This document shows, in pieces, positions 45,786-58,140 of a DNA stretch of 64,000 nucleotides (position 1 is the first letter of the stretch; each line of letters begins with the position of its first letter). The stretch covers positions 1,054,001-1,118,000 of the forward strand of contig JAMSLZ010000005.1 of the NCBI GenBank assembly GCA_026027325.1, written 5' to 3'. This stretch comes from Actinomucor elegans (taxonomy: Eukaryota > Mucoromycota > Mucoromycetes > Mucorales > Mucoraceae). The notes beneath the pieces were generated by a model, which was not told where the DNA came from, ran no database searches, and was given only the letters and a program-made list of their open reading frames with translations. The translations under genes were made by a program, and so were the position numbers.

Positions 45786-46743
45786 GGTGAAATGAGTCGA
45801 GTTTCAAGAGTGCAAGTGTATTAAGTGACGGAAAAGAAGAGTAAGAAACAAAAAGAAGCTAACAATGTGGGGTAAACTACACCAAAATGATTTAATATTT
45901 TCCTGTTTTGACCAATAGGGTGCCAGATTAAATTACTGCTAATATAGAAGCAGCCGAGAGTTGTAACTGCGTTTAGAGTGCACGGATAATCAAACCAAAG
46001 ATACATTGGCTTTGCATAGTCCCAGTAATTACCGTTTTAAAATTTTTGAATGGTATTGTACCAATCTTATGTTTAGATAATATTTACAAGCTATTACTTG
46101 AGAAAAAGACAATGATTTGCCACGTTGCTCTATAGTAAGCATTGCAATACGAAACATTCATTTCATTGGTAGCGGAGATTGTTTGCAATAGAGCGCCAAA
46201 TCACTACTAAATCGTGCCTAGAATACCAGCCAACTTTGATATTTTAACGATTTTTTTTAGAAAAGCAATGTAGTATCCTGATATGCACAATTTCAGAATT
46301 ATTTATCAGTAAAAAAAGGTGTTGGAGGCTGATAAGTTGGTAAGCAAGCCTTGAAGTGAAAATTAAAGATTATTACCTGGAATCCCATTTAAATCACTTT
46401 CACGCGCCTACTTTAGAAACGAACCGAGATAAACTCAAGATTTCCAGGAAAACTATATATATATATAAAACGTGCTCTCTTGAATGACTTAACATTCGTA
46501 ATTATAGGTCAAAATAAGTGGATTATATGCTTCTTCAAACATAGTGTGTATAGCGGGGGGAAATGAGATAAAGCCATTCCATTTAGATGATGAATAATGT
46601 GCGTACACTTTATTATTAAACTATATACTATAATTCAATTATCGTATATACGTATAAGTATATATTCTGTAGTTACTATAACAGAGTAATGGTAGTATTT
46701 TTATAAGAAACAAGGCTGGTTGTTACGCAAGGGCGTAATATTA
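45786..46743. other. Spacer, nothing recognised
   Basis: About 1 kb of AT-rich sequence between the carrier start and the oxidase stop (same strand). Short AT runs (46457-46470, 46617-46670) and six G at 46555 only. Confidence 0.5.
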
Positions 46744-48522
46744 TTATCTAATATTAATCGCACGTCTAGTAGGCTCAATCATGTTAGTACCTACTTCTAA
46801 CACTATCATTTTGCCTTGGAGCATATGAGCCGTAATATGACAATGGATAGCCCACACACCAGGATTATCCTAGATTACAATGATGAGTATACAAAGCCAT
46901 TCTAATAATCACAAGCTACTTACAGTGTATATTCTAACTTTGGTCCAACCGCATCCTTCTTCTCGTGTACCGTTGGGTAAAGGCGCGGTGTAAGCTATAG
47001 ATACATCCTTCCAAAGTGGGGTTTCAAATGTTCGTATATCTCCGTGTAATTCATGAATGTATTCTCCTGAGCCTTCAGCAAGCAAATAATGAGAATATCC
47101 ATGTGTATGCCAAGGGTGGCTAGGGCAAACTCCGGCAGGCAAATAGTAATTCTGAAACACAAGATCTACAATCTCTCCATAGCCAACTGGGAATGTTTGA
47201 TGCTTCATAGAGAACCCATCGCTTTCTAATACGCCAACGTCCTGATCTTCTAAAATTTGATCTAACAAAGAAGCAGTAGCGTTACCCCAAGGATGTTCTC
47301 GATATGGTCTTGCGTCAAACTTGAATCGCGTGGAATTGTCAGGCATAATTACTTCTCTTAAGCCAATCTTGATAGTATGCGCAGCCTTTCCATTTAGAAC
47401 CTGCAGGTCCCCGGTCAGATGAGGTTTGACGTTTTTGAGGACCCATCCAGGTGTATTGGCTGCAGGAAGCACATCAGCGGGTAATTCAGATACAGAAGGG
47501 ATGTTCATCATAGAAACAGGTTCACTGGTTTCATCTACATAGCGAATAAATCCGAATCCATTGGGCGTGAAAGTAGAGGGAGCAGTTGCTCTCCATCTAT
47601 AACCAGTAATAATTGGAAATACAGTTCCTGCAGCATAGTCTCCTGTATGGACCAAGACAGACATGCGTTGACCTGCTGAAATTTCAAGAAACTTTACATC
47701 AAAAGGTTGGATGTATTCGCCATCAATCTCAATCATAGTCATTGGGTGATCCTTGATGAAAATACCTAACGTACGGAAGGTCAATGCGCCAATATTTCGA
47801 AATCGATAGGTTTTGTTGGGCTTCACATCAAAGTAGGTAAATCCAGGGCAATCTGTGCTCGAGATGCTTGGAGACATGGATTGACCGTTCAACAGAATGC
47901 TATCTGGACCACGATCGCCAGTGAATTGAGTGCTCATATAATAATCAAATCTGTTATGATAGGATTGATGCCACCATTCAGTCCATTGAAGTATAAATTC
48001 ACCATCATATTGATAAGGTCCTTCAGAAACCAATTCGTCCCCTTGCTCTGGATCACAAGCAGCAATCAATGACGCTTCATTCTCGTATACAATAAAAGGC
48101 CCTTGGATAGTATCGTCTTGAACACCTACATGAGCATGATAGTAAAAAGTACCGGTTTGATTCAGGACTTGAAATTTATAAATGTAGTCTTGACCTGGAG
48201 GTATAGCCAATTGAGTAACACCAGCGACGCCATCAGAATGTACAGTTCCATATTGTCGAATACCATGAAAGTGAATGCTAGTGGATACATTGTTGGCAGC
48301 GTCATTATGGACACGGATCTCAACAAAATCATTTTTCACCACACGTAACGCAGGCGCTGGGAATTGATCATTTACAACCAAAGAAGGGTAAGACTCATTA
48401 AAGCAATCCGGATTAAGTAAGGTTGATTTTATAGCTAGATTGAATCTCTTGATATTATCATGAGCACCAACAAGAGCCACTATTGCACCCAAGAAGTATC
48501 CAAAAAAATAGAAAATTTTCAT
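46744..48522 (-). CDS. Secreted multicopper oxidase (laccase/ascorbate-oxidase-like)
   Basis: Oxidises a reducing substrate with four-electron reduction of oxygen to water. Start ATG 48522; exon 1 runs to about 46922, an intron of about 50 nt follows, and exon 2 ends at 46744. A signal peptide (MKIFYFFGYFLGAIVALVGA) is followed by the copper motifs HFHG (84-87), YYHAHVG (127-133), HPWHTHGYSHY and, in exon 2, AIHCHITAHMLQGKM. The last motif supplies type 1 and type 3 copper ligands, so the second exon is essential. About ten N-glycosylation sites. The C-terminus is short and has no membrane helix, unlike Fet3 ferroxidases, so a soluble secreted enzyme is likely. Substrate (phenols, ascorbate, iron) cannot be told. 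It is divergent from PRO2 with 292 bp between starts. Confidence 0.92.
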
Positions 48523-48814
48523 TTGAATAAGAAAATAGAAGACTTGATAATATTATCCTGTGCTTTATATACTTGGCCAATAGTGTTGCTAGTAACTATG
48601 CAACCTCTTTATACCAAGATCAGTACGGGTTCTTTTTAATTTAAGGTTCCTGGGGGTCATTTGAGTAATCTAATCAGTGGGTGTACAATGACATCAGGTA
48701 GACCTGTGGAATCATCATTTAATCTCAGCATACTCCATCTCAAAACGCGATAACTATTACTCACACCATTTGAAACCCTGTCTTACAGGTTTTTCTCTAT
48801 TAAAACAAAAAAAA
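48523..48814. promoter_or_regulatory. Divergent promoter, multicopper oxidase / PRO2
   Basis: A 292-bp region between divergent start codons. A TATA-like TTTATATA (about 48564) serves the oxidase side; the PRO2 side ends in an A-rich leader (AACAAAAAAAAATG). Confidence 0.45.
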
Positions 48815-50378
48815 ATGTCTACTCCTGTTGAAATCGCTCGTGCTGCTCGACTTGCTTCTGTTAGTCTTCAATCTATTTCTAATGAGCAAAAGAATGAAGC
48901 TCTTTTAAAGATCAAGCAAGTTCTCAGCGAAAGAAGAGAAGAAATCTTTAAAGCCAACGAACAAGATAAAAAGGTATTCAAATCAATACGTATATATAGC
49001 TCTCTCTCACACTTGAAAACTAACGCACACTGTATAGATCGCTGAAGATCTAGTAAGCGCTGGTAAACTATCCAGCTCTCTTTTTAATCGCTTAGATGTG
49101 TGTGGAGGTGATAAATTCGATACCATCTTGTCCGGTGTCAGTGATATCACTACCTTACCTGATCCCACCAAGAAGGTCACTATGGCCACTAAATTGGATG
49201 ATGGCCTTGAGCTCTATCGTGTCACTGTACCTGTCGGTGTCTTATTGACCATCTTTGAAGCACGTCCTGAAGTTGTAGTGAATATCTCGTGTTTGGCATT
49301 AAAATCAGGCAATGCTGTCATCTTGAAAGGCGGTAAAGAAGCTGCAAATACCAATGCTGCTCTTGCCCGTGTCATTCAGGATGCATTGGCTCAAACTACT
49401 GGTGGTATTCCTAAAGAAGCTGTTCAAATAGTCGAAACACGTGAAGATATTAGCGCCTTGTTGGATTTGGATCGTTATATTGATTTGGTTGTACCTAGAG
49501 GAAGTAATAGCTTGGTCAAGTATATTCAAAACAATACCAGGTAAACTATTATTATTTTTTGTTCAAACAAAAAAAAAAAAAGTTTAGATGAATGATGGTT
49601 CTAACTATTGTGAATAGAATCCCTGTGCTTGGCCATGCTGATGGTATTTGCTCTGTCTACGTTGATATTGATGCGACTGATATCGATAAAGCAGTCAAGA
49701 TCGTTGTCGATTCCAAGGTAAATCAGAATATTATGTGCTTTAAAACAAATAATTCAATCTCTTTCCATTTAGACAAATTATCCTGCCGCCTGTAATTCCG
49801 CAGAAACTTTATTGATCCATGAAAGCTGCATTGCAACTGGCGACTTGGAGAAGATTGCATTAGCTCTTTTGGCTGCTGGTGTTACTTTGAAAGTAGACAA
49901 ACGTACACGCGAAGTTTTAGCCCACTCGAAAGATTTGGCTCTTAGATATGACGAAGACCGAATCCAAGATGCTGTGGAGGAAGACTTTTATACTGAATTC
50001 TTGGACTTGACTATTGCTATTAAAGTAGTTAATAGCGTTGATGAAGCTATAACTCATATCAACGAACACGGATCCAAGCATACTGACTGTATCATCACTG
50101 AAAACAAGGAGACTGCTGAATACTTTATGACTCGTGTAGATGCTGCGGGATGTTACTGGAATGCAAGTACTCGCTTTGCAGATGGTTTCCGATATGGTTT
50201 TGGTGCTGAAGTCGGCGTTAGTACAAACAAGACACATGCCCGTGGCCCTGTGGGCTTAGAAGGTTTGGTGATCTACAAGTATAAGCTGTTTGGTCATGGT
50301 GAGCGTGCTGCTGATTATGGATCAGGCAAGAAGCAGTACAAACATGAGACCATTGATCCTGCTCAATACAAAGTGTAA
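48815..50378 (+). CDS. PRO2: Gamma-glutamyl phosphate reductase (glutamate-5-semialdehyde dehydrogenase)
   Basis: Second step of proline synthesis: NADPH-dependent reduction of gamma-glutamyl phosphate to glutamate semialdehyde. Start ATG 48815 after an A-rich leader. Exons 48815-48972, about 49039 to 49540, about 49618 to 49717 and about 49773 to 50378. Motifs: VPVGVLLTIFEARPEVVVNI, LKSGNAVILKGGKEAANTNA, DLVVPRGSNSLVKYIQNNTR, then PVLGHADGICSVYVD across intron 2. The catalytic Cys lies in NYPAACNSAETLLIH, built after intron 3, and the C-terminal NASTRFADGFRYGFGAEVGV, HARGPVGLEGLVIYKY is conserved. Length about 455 aa, as in yeast Pro2. It is a monofunctional enzyme; no kinase (Pro1) domain is fused. 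All key residues appear intact. Confidence 0.96.
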
Positions 50379-51239
50379 ATTCTATATTTAAATAAAGTTA
50401 TATATAGCGGTTGTATATAGCCAAATTAAACACCTATACACTGTAAGCATCATCTATCTATTGTCATTCAAGTCTTGAACATGTATAATGTCCTCATGGC
50501 AACTATGTTATGCATGAACGTATGGTAGCTTATACATATGCATTGCCGTGCATTTTTTTTTTCATCTATAAGTAATTTCTGTTTCGTTTAGTTAAACGTT
50601 GATTCACGTTTGATCTACCATCTGCATCCATTGCGCAAAGGTATCAAATATTGCTGCTACTGCTACTATATATAACATCTCGCCTTTAACTGGTTATTGG
50701 AAATTGGGTAAATGGAGACGACAACAAAGAAAGCTTTCCTAGAACTTTTTCAGACAAAAGTTTGTCAATGTACAATACATAGTTTAAAAAAAAGTCGCTT
50801 AAAACTAAATAACACGTCAAACTATGCCGATATTACTAAAGGGTTTGTTCAATTGATAGATTTGCTTTTGTCAAAATACAAATGTTTGAATTTTGTAAGA
50901 ATGCACATAGACGTGACTCGAGTATTTTATTTACAATAAAATTCAAAACAATTACTGTTGCATACTCTCAAATATACTAAGCCTACTGTTGATGCAATGT
51001 ACCCTAACTATCTTTTTTACTCTCCAGAAAAAAACAAAAGTAATAGTTTGAAAATTTAGGCTTAATGAATTGCAGCCTATATTATCAAAATTTATTAAGA
51101 CTAGTGAGCGCAGAGTGGTTCGTTTCGCTTTTTGTTATCCAAGCTAGATCAAAGAGCTTTAAGGCAAGTTAAAAAAACAATCCCGTTTTTTGTAAGTATA
51201 AAGATTTATTATTATTAGGAATAATCTCATAAAAGAAGA

Positions 51240-52190
51240 ACAAGATCAAATGTGGGGGGGGGCAGTGGCCTGTCTTGAGAAAAGCTATAGAAATCTATAT
51301 GGAATTGTACGTGGAGATGAGTTGAATTCTTTGGACAGTTTGAATATAACCTGACCGACTATTGAGGCAGATTTTTAGTGCTTATTCCGGAAAGTACGCC
51401 ATATGGGAGAGAATGCACTAGAGAGTACATCAAGGATATTGACTATGGGGTAAGAGTCAAGTTTGGTGATATATTTATGCAATTAATTGAGCCTCAAAGG
51501 CTCAGATATAAGGAAATACAGGAAAGGAAAGGTTGAGCCATACTTCTACTTGAACAGGATAGGCAAAGAGTATATGAACGATCATTTCTTGGCGGCCACA
51601 AAAGGGGCAGTTGATATCAGGTAGGAGCAAGGCATGAGCCGTATTGACTTTGGTCGACATTTTATTATGCAGAAGACGAAACCATAACTTGCGGGAGGCG
51701 CGAAACATATTGAAACGGAGAAAGGTCTTAAGTTGTTTTGTCTCGAAGGTTGGGTCTGTAGTTGTTAGGGAGGTGAGTTATGTCGAAGGTACATAGCACG
51801 AAGTCTGGCGTTTGTCGTGCAAGAGATGTTTCTGTCTTGTCATGATACCATGCGTTAATAAGGATCAAAGCTAACAGAAACCATTGAGCTGGGAGAGTCT
51901 ACTATGGTGCTAACTAAGTTAAGGAGTATAACAAAGGACCGAAAAAAAAGAAACTTAATATTAGTGTAATGGGTTTTTATTCTATTAAGATATGGATTGG
52001 AGCATCCTCTACGTTCTTTAAATGAAAGCTGGCAGAGAGATGGTCCTGGCTTGAAGAAGTAAGAAGTTACCTGAGAACAGATGGCTAGAATTGAAAGTAG
52101 ATCAGGATTAGGTGCACAACTAAAAAAAAATTGTAAAGGATTTGAGCCTAGGATATACTTTAATGAAATCAGGCTGTATCTAACCACTCT
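51240..52190 (-). pseudogene. Decayed LINE (non-LTR retrotransposon) 3' part with zf-RVT
   Basis: The open stretch at 51708-51502 (minus) reads MFRASRKLWFRLLHNKMSTK, then VNTAHALLLPDINCPFCGRQ and EMIVHILFAYPVQVEVWLNL. This is the reverse-transcriptase zinc-binding (zf-RVT) pattern W(F)RLLHN-x-ST..C-x2-C...H-x-LF..CP that ends many LINE ORF2 proteins; the last Cys is replaced by Tyr (AYP). Upstream, 52187-51855 is open and may be the linker after the RT. Frameshifts and stops show it is inactive. It also contains nine consecutive G and no poly-A tail that I could identify. Confidence 0.6.
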
Positions 52191-52219
52191 ACATTCTTCG
52201 ATTGGTTCCAGAATAATAC

Positions 52220-52275
52220 CACATCTAAAGTCTGGTACATGTTCAAAATGAAACGCTGAATTTATTAGAATCGTT
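52220..52275 (+). repeat. Dispersed degenerate repeat, core half
   Basis: CATCTAAAGTCTGGTACATG, then TTCAAAATGAAACGCTG and AATTTATTAGAATCG. Confidence 0.5.
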
Positions 52276-52339
52276 ACTTAACTAAGTTATAATGAATATT
52301 TCCAAATTAATGACGAACATTAAATTACATGTTTCATAA

Positions 52340-52420
52340 CTAGATCTATAGATTTACTGATCCCTCAATTGATATTGGTCAAAATTGGTATTCAATTCTC
52401 AGAATGAAAAGTGTACTTTG
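52340..52420 (+). repeat. Dispersed degenerate repeat, copy
   Basis: TAGATTTACTGATCCCTCAA, then TTGATATTGGTCAAAATTGG, then TCTCAGAATGAAAAGTG; partly rearranged. Confidence 0.45.
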
Positions 52421-52671
52421 CTGAAACTTCATTAGGATGTAATGTACCTATTGCATCAAGTACCATACCCATTTATAATCTTTACTATCTTTTTGGCTGG
52501 TTCCCCATATTCTGTCGACACATACACCAACTGCATGTACTATTTGTGCTTGTAAAACTTATTTATAGTAAACCTTATTTGAATAATTGCTATGTTTATT
52601 GGTTTTCAGAAAAGCAGGACTGTAATATGTGCATTTATATACGTGTTATTGGCGTAGAGCCGTAGGATGAC

Positions 52672-55470
52672 TTAGGCTTGGGCAGTTACGAGGTTTAACT
52701 CCTTGCTATACTTGACCACAGAGTTCTTTAGAAGCCAAGTCATCCATTTTGCTAGAAATTGCCTATCAAGTGTTAAAGATGGGTTCCTTCTAGCAGAGGT
52801 TGTATTTATCATGGCGCCTGTATCACAAATGACAGCTAAGTGTCTTCTTGCTCTTGTCATAGCCACTGTAATTAATAAGTTTATTAGATACCTAAACAAA
52901 ATGAATAAATGGGCAGTACTCTTACCATTCAGACGACGTTTCTCGCTCAAAAAGCCAACGTCATTTCTATTATTGGAACGTACCAATGTTAAAATGATGG
53001 CCTCTTTTTCTCGTCCTTGAAACCCGTCAACTGAGCCTACTTCAATGTCTTGCCATTTTTCGCCCATCATTAATTGGATTTTTCTTACTTGAGCAGCGTA
53101 GGGCGTGATGATTCCGATTTGATTTTCTGTAAGTCCATCTTTTATCAATTGCTCAACGTGATAGATGGCTATCTGAGCTTCGAGAATATTGTAGGTGCTT
53201 CTGTTAGCGACATCCGTACTCTTAGATTCTTGGCTCTCTCCAGTATCCGAAGTATCGAACAATAAGATTGGTACTGTCGTATTGGGTGACTTTTTGACTA
53301 CAAACTTCAAATGCCTAAGTAGATGGACAGAATTGGTCGAATGCGCAACCAGCTTCTTCTCATATAGTTCATGAGAACTGAATTCCATAATTTTTTTATG
53401 CATTCTATACTGTATACACAACATCTTCTTGATAGTATCACCATACATATCAATCAATCTATCAAATATGGTATATGATAAAGTCGTCGATGTAGACATG
53501 CCCTTTACGGTTTTGATGTTTCCAGGAATACTTGGTGTTTTGACAGTAGGTGGTAGCTGCAAATGGTCCCCTGCCTAAATAATTAATAGTAATTAATAGA
53601 TGTTCGACATGTTAAGTACAAAAAATATCAACAATGTAATTCTTTTTTTTTTTTTTTTTCTTTTTTTTTTACCAGGATAACCTTTCTGGCTTTCAACAAC
53701 GCAATCCAACAGTCAGGTTCTGTAGACTGTCCAGCTTCATCAATAACGACAACGTCGAACTGTTGATTTCTCATAGCTGCATTTCCAGAACTTTATATAA
53801 AACCTAGTCCTTAATAATATGATTCTGAAAGGATAACCTACATAAAAACGTACCTGTTCAAAGTGGAGAAAATTACATTGGCTTCAGCTAGTTTTCTTTC
53901 TATTACTTTGGTTTTCTTCTTTTTGAAAATTTTTTCAAGCTGATTTAATTCCTTTTTTAAGCTACTTGAGCTAGCTGTGCCGTTCCTAGAAGCAATTGCT
54001 ATATGGTCAATCTGCTCTCTAAGAGAATCTTGATCACCGCTATAACAAAGCAGATCCAATGTATAAGGTACGGCATGCCAAGATACCCTAGCAGGATGTC
54101 CAATCCTCACCATCTCGATTCCTTTGGTTTCAACCAAGCGTTCCAAAATATTATCTAGATAGTGGTACAAGCTATGTGTTGGCAAACAAAAATATGTGCT
54201 AGCTTTTATTGAAAGGGATACTTGCCTACTGATACATTGGATGGACCACATACAAGGACTCTTTTCTTTTGAGTCAAAGCTAGTTGTTTGATTACCTCGA
54301 TCAGAGTATGGGTTTTTCCTGTCTATATAGCAAAATAACATGATGTATATATTAAAGTTATGATTAAAAAATGAAGTAAGTATTTGCTAAATATCACTTG
54401 TAATGCAGCAGGTTTCTGTAAGGTATTATACTTACACCTATAAATATGAATATCAGGGTATATTTAAGCATAATAATTTAGAGCCGTAGTGTAAAAGTGC
54501 AATATATCATAATAAAAGATGACTTACCTGGAGGCCCATGGATCAAAGAAACTACAGGCGCTGCAACAGTAAACATTACAGCCTCTTTTTGATACTTGTC
54601 CAAGTTTTGGTTATAAAATTGAAGTTCTTTGGGCTTCACTTTTGCAGGGTGAGTCTTATTAAGCAACGTGTCGATTAGCGGCTGGCGATTTTTGAGCTGT
54701 TCTTTTAAGTCTTCCAAAGCTTTGAGCATCCTGTGTGAATAATGAATGGGTTAGCCTTTGTAGTTTTTTATTATTATTGTAGGGTGGTTCGGCCTATTCT
54801 ACCTTTTAAAGGTAATATCATTAGTAAGTTTTACTCTATATGTTGATATAAAGGTGAGATACATCATTATAGCGAAGGTTTGGGATTGGCAAGGTTCATA
54901 CATTTTACAAGGTCCAGCCAACTCTTTGGGCAAGTTTGATACTTTTGTAATACCATCGTTATATAAAGATATAGATAACTTGAATCTCTTTACCCTTGAT
55001 ACAATTCCAGACCAGAAGTATTTGTGAGGATTATCGTAACTGATTTTAATGTCAAGCTCTTGTAGTGAAAATTTAGTCAAGCTGACGTGATCTCCAGCTC
55101 TTATTCTCTGTTGAAGAATCGGAACGGGTTTTCCTTTGTCATCATTTGGAAAAGAGAGTTCGATGAAGCTATGTAGTAAATGTTAGAGAGTTTGACTATG
55201 TGAAGTATCGTTTTAGTTTATCAAGGTTGCTTTACCGCTGTTTAACAGCATTCACTTTTACATCTATATAAGAGCTTCTTTTGTAAGCTTCTTTTTGTAA
55301 GGCGCAGCGTGTTTTGACTCACCAGATATGAAAAGATCACAAATAGCAACGCCACGCTTCTCAAGTTCTGCAAGTGTACCATGTAGCATAGCCTTGTCTT
55401 CTTTTGTAGAGATTTCTTTTTCTTTTAAAACCAAATTCACCATATGGTGAATGAAACGCACTTGCGACAT
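52672..55470 (-). CDS. HCS1: Hcs1/IGHMBP2-type superfamily 1 helicase
   Basis: UPF1-like 5'-3' DNA/RNA helicase, yeast relative associated with DNA polymerase alpha (established for Hcs1). Start ATG 55470; at least ten exons. Exon 1 ends CDLFISG. A 28-nt exon 55263-55236 encodes [10 protein letters not shown], then [13 protein letters not shown]... follows. Walker A reads HGPPG at 54528 and [14 protein letters not shown] from 54322. The phase between them needs two extra bases, which a GT flanked by splice sites at 54436-54437 would supply. Then [20 protein letters not shown] crosses a GC-AG intron (54225-54155). Walker B is [20 protein letters not shown], followed by [49 protein letters not shown] and [15 protein letters not shown], covering the SF1 motifs. 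Ends TAA 52674-52672. No R3H or AN1 domain, as in fungal Hcs1. Confidence 0.9.
53642..53670. repeat. Homopolymer in helicase intron
   Basis: Nearly unbroken T run on the plus strand (A on the coding strand), just after the donor that follows KARKVIL. Confidence 0.85.
54436..54437 (-). other. Candidate 2-nt micro-exon (GT) in Walker A of helicase
   Basis: On the minus strand the sequence is TTTATAG/GT/GTAAGTAT. Upstream intron 54527-54438 (90 nt) starts GTAAGTC and ends ATAG. Downstream intron 54435-54323 (113 nt) starts GTAAGTA and ends ATAG. Joining CCA-G, GT and ACA-GGA gives P-G-T-G-K-T in frame; skipping it gives P-D-R-K and destroys the motif. Confidence 0.55.
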
Positions 55471-56497
55471 CGAGTGATAATTAAATCAGAAAAAATAGAG
55501 AAAAAAGAAGAAAATAAAAAATGAAAGTGTTGGAAGATATGGGAAAAATTCTATTAAGTTTGCTTTATATAAACAATCAATCTGCATATGGGGTATTGAT
55601 ATCTATCTTTAGATGTGACAAATAGGTCTTAAAAACAGTGATAATGGCTAGAGTTTTTGATAGGTACATTGCTACACAGTACTAAGTTCTTGGTTTATTG
55701 ATGGCCTCGAAAGAAGCTTAGCTAGAATGACTGGTAAAGTTTCGAGAAAAATTTAATAATCACTAAATTACGAGTGCCTCTGCCAGGCTATATATCACTC
55801 AACCGAATGCTTTGGATGCTATATCCTGATTTTATTCACTAAAGGCCACAAGAACGATAAATAAACATTATATCAAAAGCTGGAATCTGATAATGGAAGT
55901 TATAATGATTTACATAATACCTGATGTGGTATACTCGTCCACTCTTATATATTTCCTCTAGTTTCTCCATAAACTTCCTATGGCATCTACTGGAATATTA
56001 TACAACAGTATTTTATTATATTTTTAGAGGCTGCATACAGTAGAAAGGTGTAACTTGTATATAACTAAGTGTAATAACAAGGAGATGAAAATGATACTAT
56101 ATTACAACTAATCACTAAAAATAATAGTTGTGTAAATTCTATGTAGTGCTAGGGGCTATGCCACATTTCCTCCAATATTATCGAATATAATTTAGCTTTT
56201 GACAGTAATTCATAATATAGTATATATTGTAAATCATACACCTTTTAACTTGTATATTTCTTATGATTACTCATTATTTAATTTACTTGTTATGAATCAT
56301 AATCCTCTATTTCTAATACATAGCAATGGTCACATATGTAAAAGTTTGAAGTCAATCAATTCCCTACGGGGAATCGATGGTATATTATTTTGACATTCAA
56401 AAGTATCATCAAGACACAAGGAACGTTATTAAGGCTCTGAACTGAAAGTGCGTATGGTGAGCCTTAATATGGGACCGATAGATATAAAAAAGCATCT

Positions 56498-56499
<2 letters not shown>

Positions 56500-56527
<28 letters not shown>
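56500..56527. repeat. Poly-T run
   Basis: Twenty-eight consecutive T in the spacer. Confidence 0.9.
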
Positions 56528-56531
<4 letters not shown>

Positions 56532-57649
56532 TTGAAGACTTTCTCATCTTAATAAAAGGACATAAGGTCTCATTTGTTTTCTGTCGTTTATAATTCATTT
56601 ATCTATCACAGGCTATTTTAATTTGGTTGATGTTTGCAGTATTTGTAATTGTGATTTGATTCTTACTATTATCATATTGATTGAAAATTACATGTTTTCT
56701 ATGGCAACATTCAGTAGAAGTATCAGATGTACAATAGGATAGTGGATATCATGGTAATGAAAATTTTTTATTACGAAGGCCAAATATTGACTGAGGATTT
56801 AAAATGAAGCAGCAGATCGTATGCAATCCACTTAGATATTCTCAGTAGCACAAAAGCGTCGAATAACATTGATCTAAACTGTTTGTTTGACACTATATGT
56901 TCAATTCATTTAATACTCTTACGACTGTAAATGGTTGTACCGATTGTATTGACCAACGGTTATGAGTGTAAAAGTCGTTAACGGATTGTTATTGGATGTC
57001 GGAGAATGTATCCGTTCGTGGTCGTTGTTGCGATGCTGATTGAAGTAAATTTTGGAATTTCTTGTACAAAATTGACTCGAATGACATATAGCCAAAGGTT
57101 CAATAACCCAGGACTCGTAAAAGTTTTTTTTCTCGCGCTTAGTATAGTTGTTTTTTCACTGTTATTATTACCTTGTTGTTATTTTTTTACATTATCTCAC
57201 TCAATATTGTTCAATTGTTGAATGCTTCCTTTATTAGATCTTTAAACTCATAAGCATGTGCAACAAATAAATAAAAAAAATGGGCCTATCCGCAAAACAA
57301 GTATTACTTAAGTTTATGAAAAATTGAATTGAACATCGACTGAGATAAAGAAAAAAAAAGGTTTTATATTTCCTTATATTTATAGAGTTTGCTTTAATGA
57401 GATGCTTATTATTTTTTGCGTTTTAAAATGTGTCCATAACGCATATATTCTTAAAGTAGCAAGTATAGAAAGTATAGCAAGTATAGTAAAGATATATATA
57501 CTTAATTTCGGTCATAGCCCACCCATTTGAAGTATAGCTTTTCTCTAAATAAATAATATCCATTGAAAATTTGAACTTTCGAGATATCCCCTATGAATTT
57601 TTGTGAAATAAACCTATTTTTAATCTTCTCTCATTCTTCAATTAACTAT

Positions 57650-57725
57650 TTCAGGTTTAATACCGCATCCGAAAGTCGACACACATTTAAAATGAAGCAT
57701 TGCGACTACGGCAGCTATCATTTAA
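57650..57725 (+). repeat. Dispersed degenerate repeat, copy
   Basis: CAGGTTTAATACCGCATCCG, then ACACATTTAAAATGAAGCAT and TGCGACTACGGCAGC. Confidence 0.6.
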
Positions 57726-58140
57726 TTCAAATATAACTAATATATTAAATTGGGTAAGCACTATAAATTGTATGCATTTGTTACGATTTTTTTATATAAT
57801 ACTTTAAATGTTCACGTAGGGATGAGTAATTGAGATAGAGAGTTTTCTATATGATGCACGGAAATGCACTTAGCGAGGTTAAAAAAAATTACTGATTAGG
57901 ACTTATTTAGAATAACTATAGTAAAATAGTGATCGCTAGCGGAATAGCAAACTAACGGTAGGTCGAATGTTAAATGAACAAGTAGAGTCATTAAGTACAG
58001 AAAAAGGGGGCTTATATACAAAAAAAAAACTGAACTTAAACTAATGCTACAAAGGCCCTGACTATTAGACATACTTGATTGGTATAATAGACTTTTCTTG
58101 AGAACCGGGACATATCTTAAGCAAAAAAGATCTACTAACT

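Larger units (their letters stand above)
50379..52671. other. Spacer with LINE relic and repeats
   Basis: A 2.3-kb spacer between PRO2 and the helicase (convergent). It holds a 75-codon open stretch at 50712-50939 (not recognised, weak), nine G at 51254, a LINE relic (51240-52190) and dispersed-repeat copies at 52220-52275 and 52340-52420. Confidence 0.55.

Noticed and set aside
50712..50939. 75-codon ORF with ATG
   Set aside because: No recognised family, weak context, near TE relics; could be a relic but support is too thin.
57006..57221. 71-codon hydrophobic ORF
   Set aside because: T-rich sequence gives Phe/Leu/Val by default; no conserved motif or promoter.
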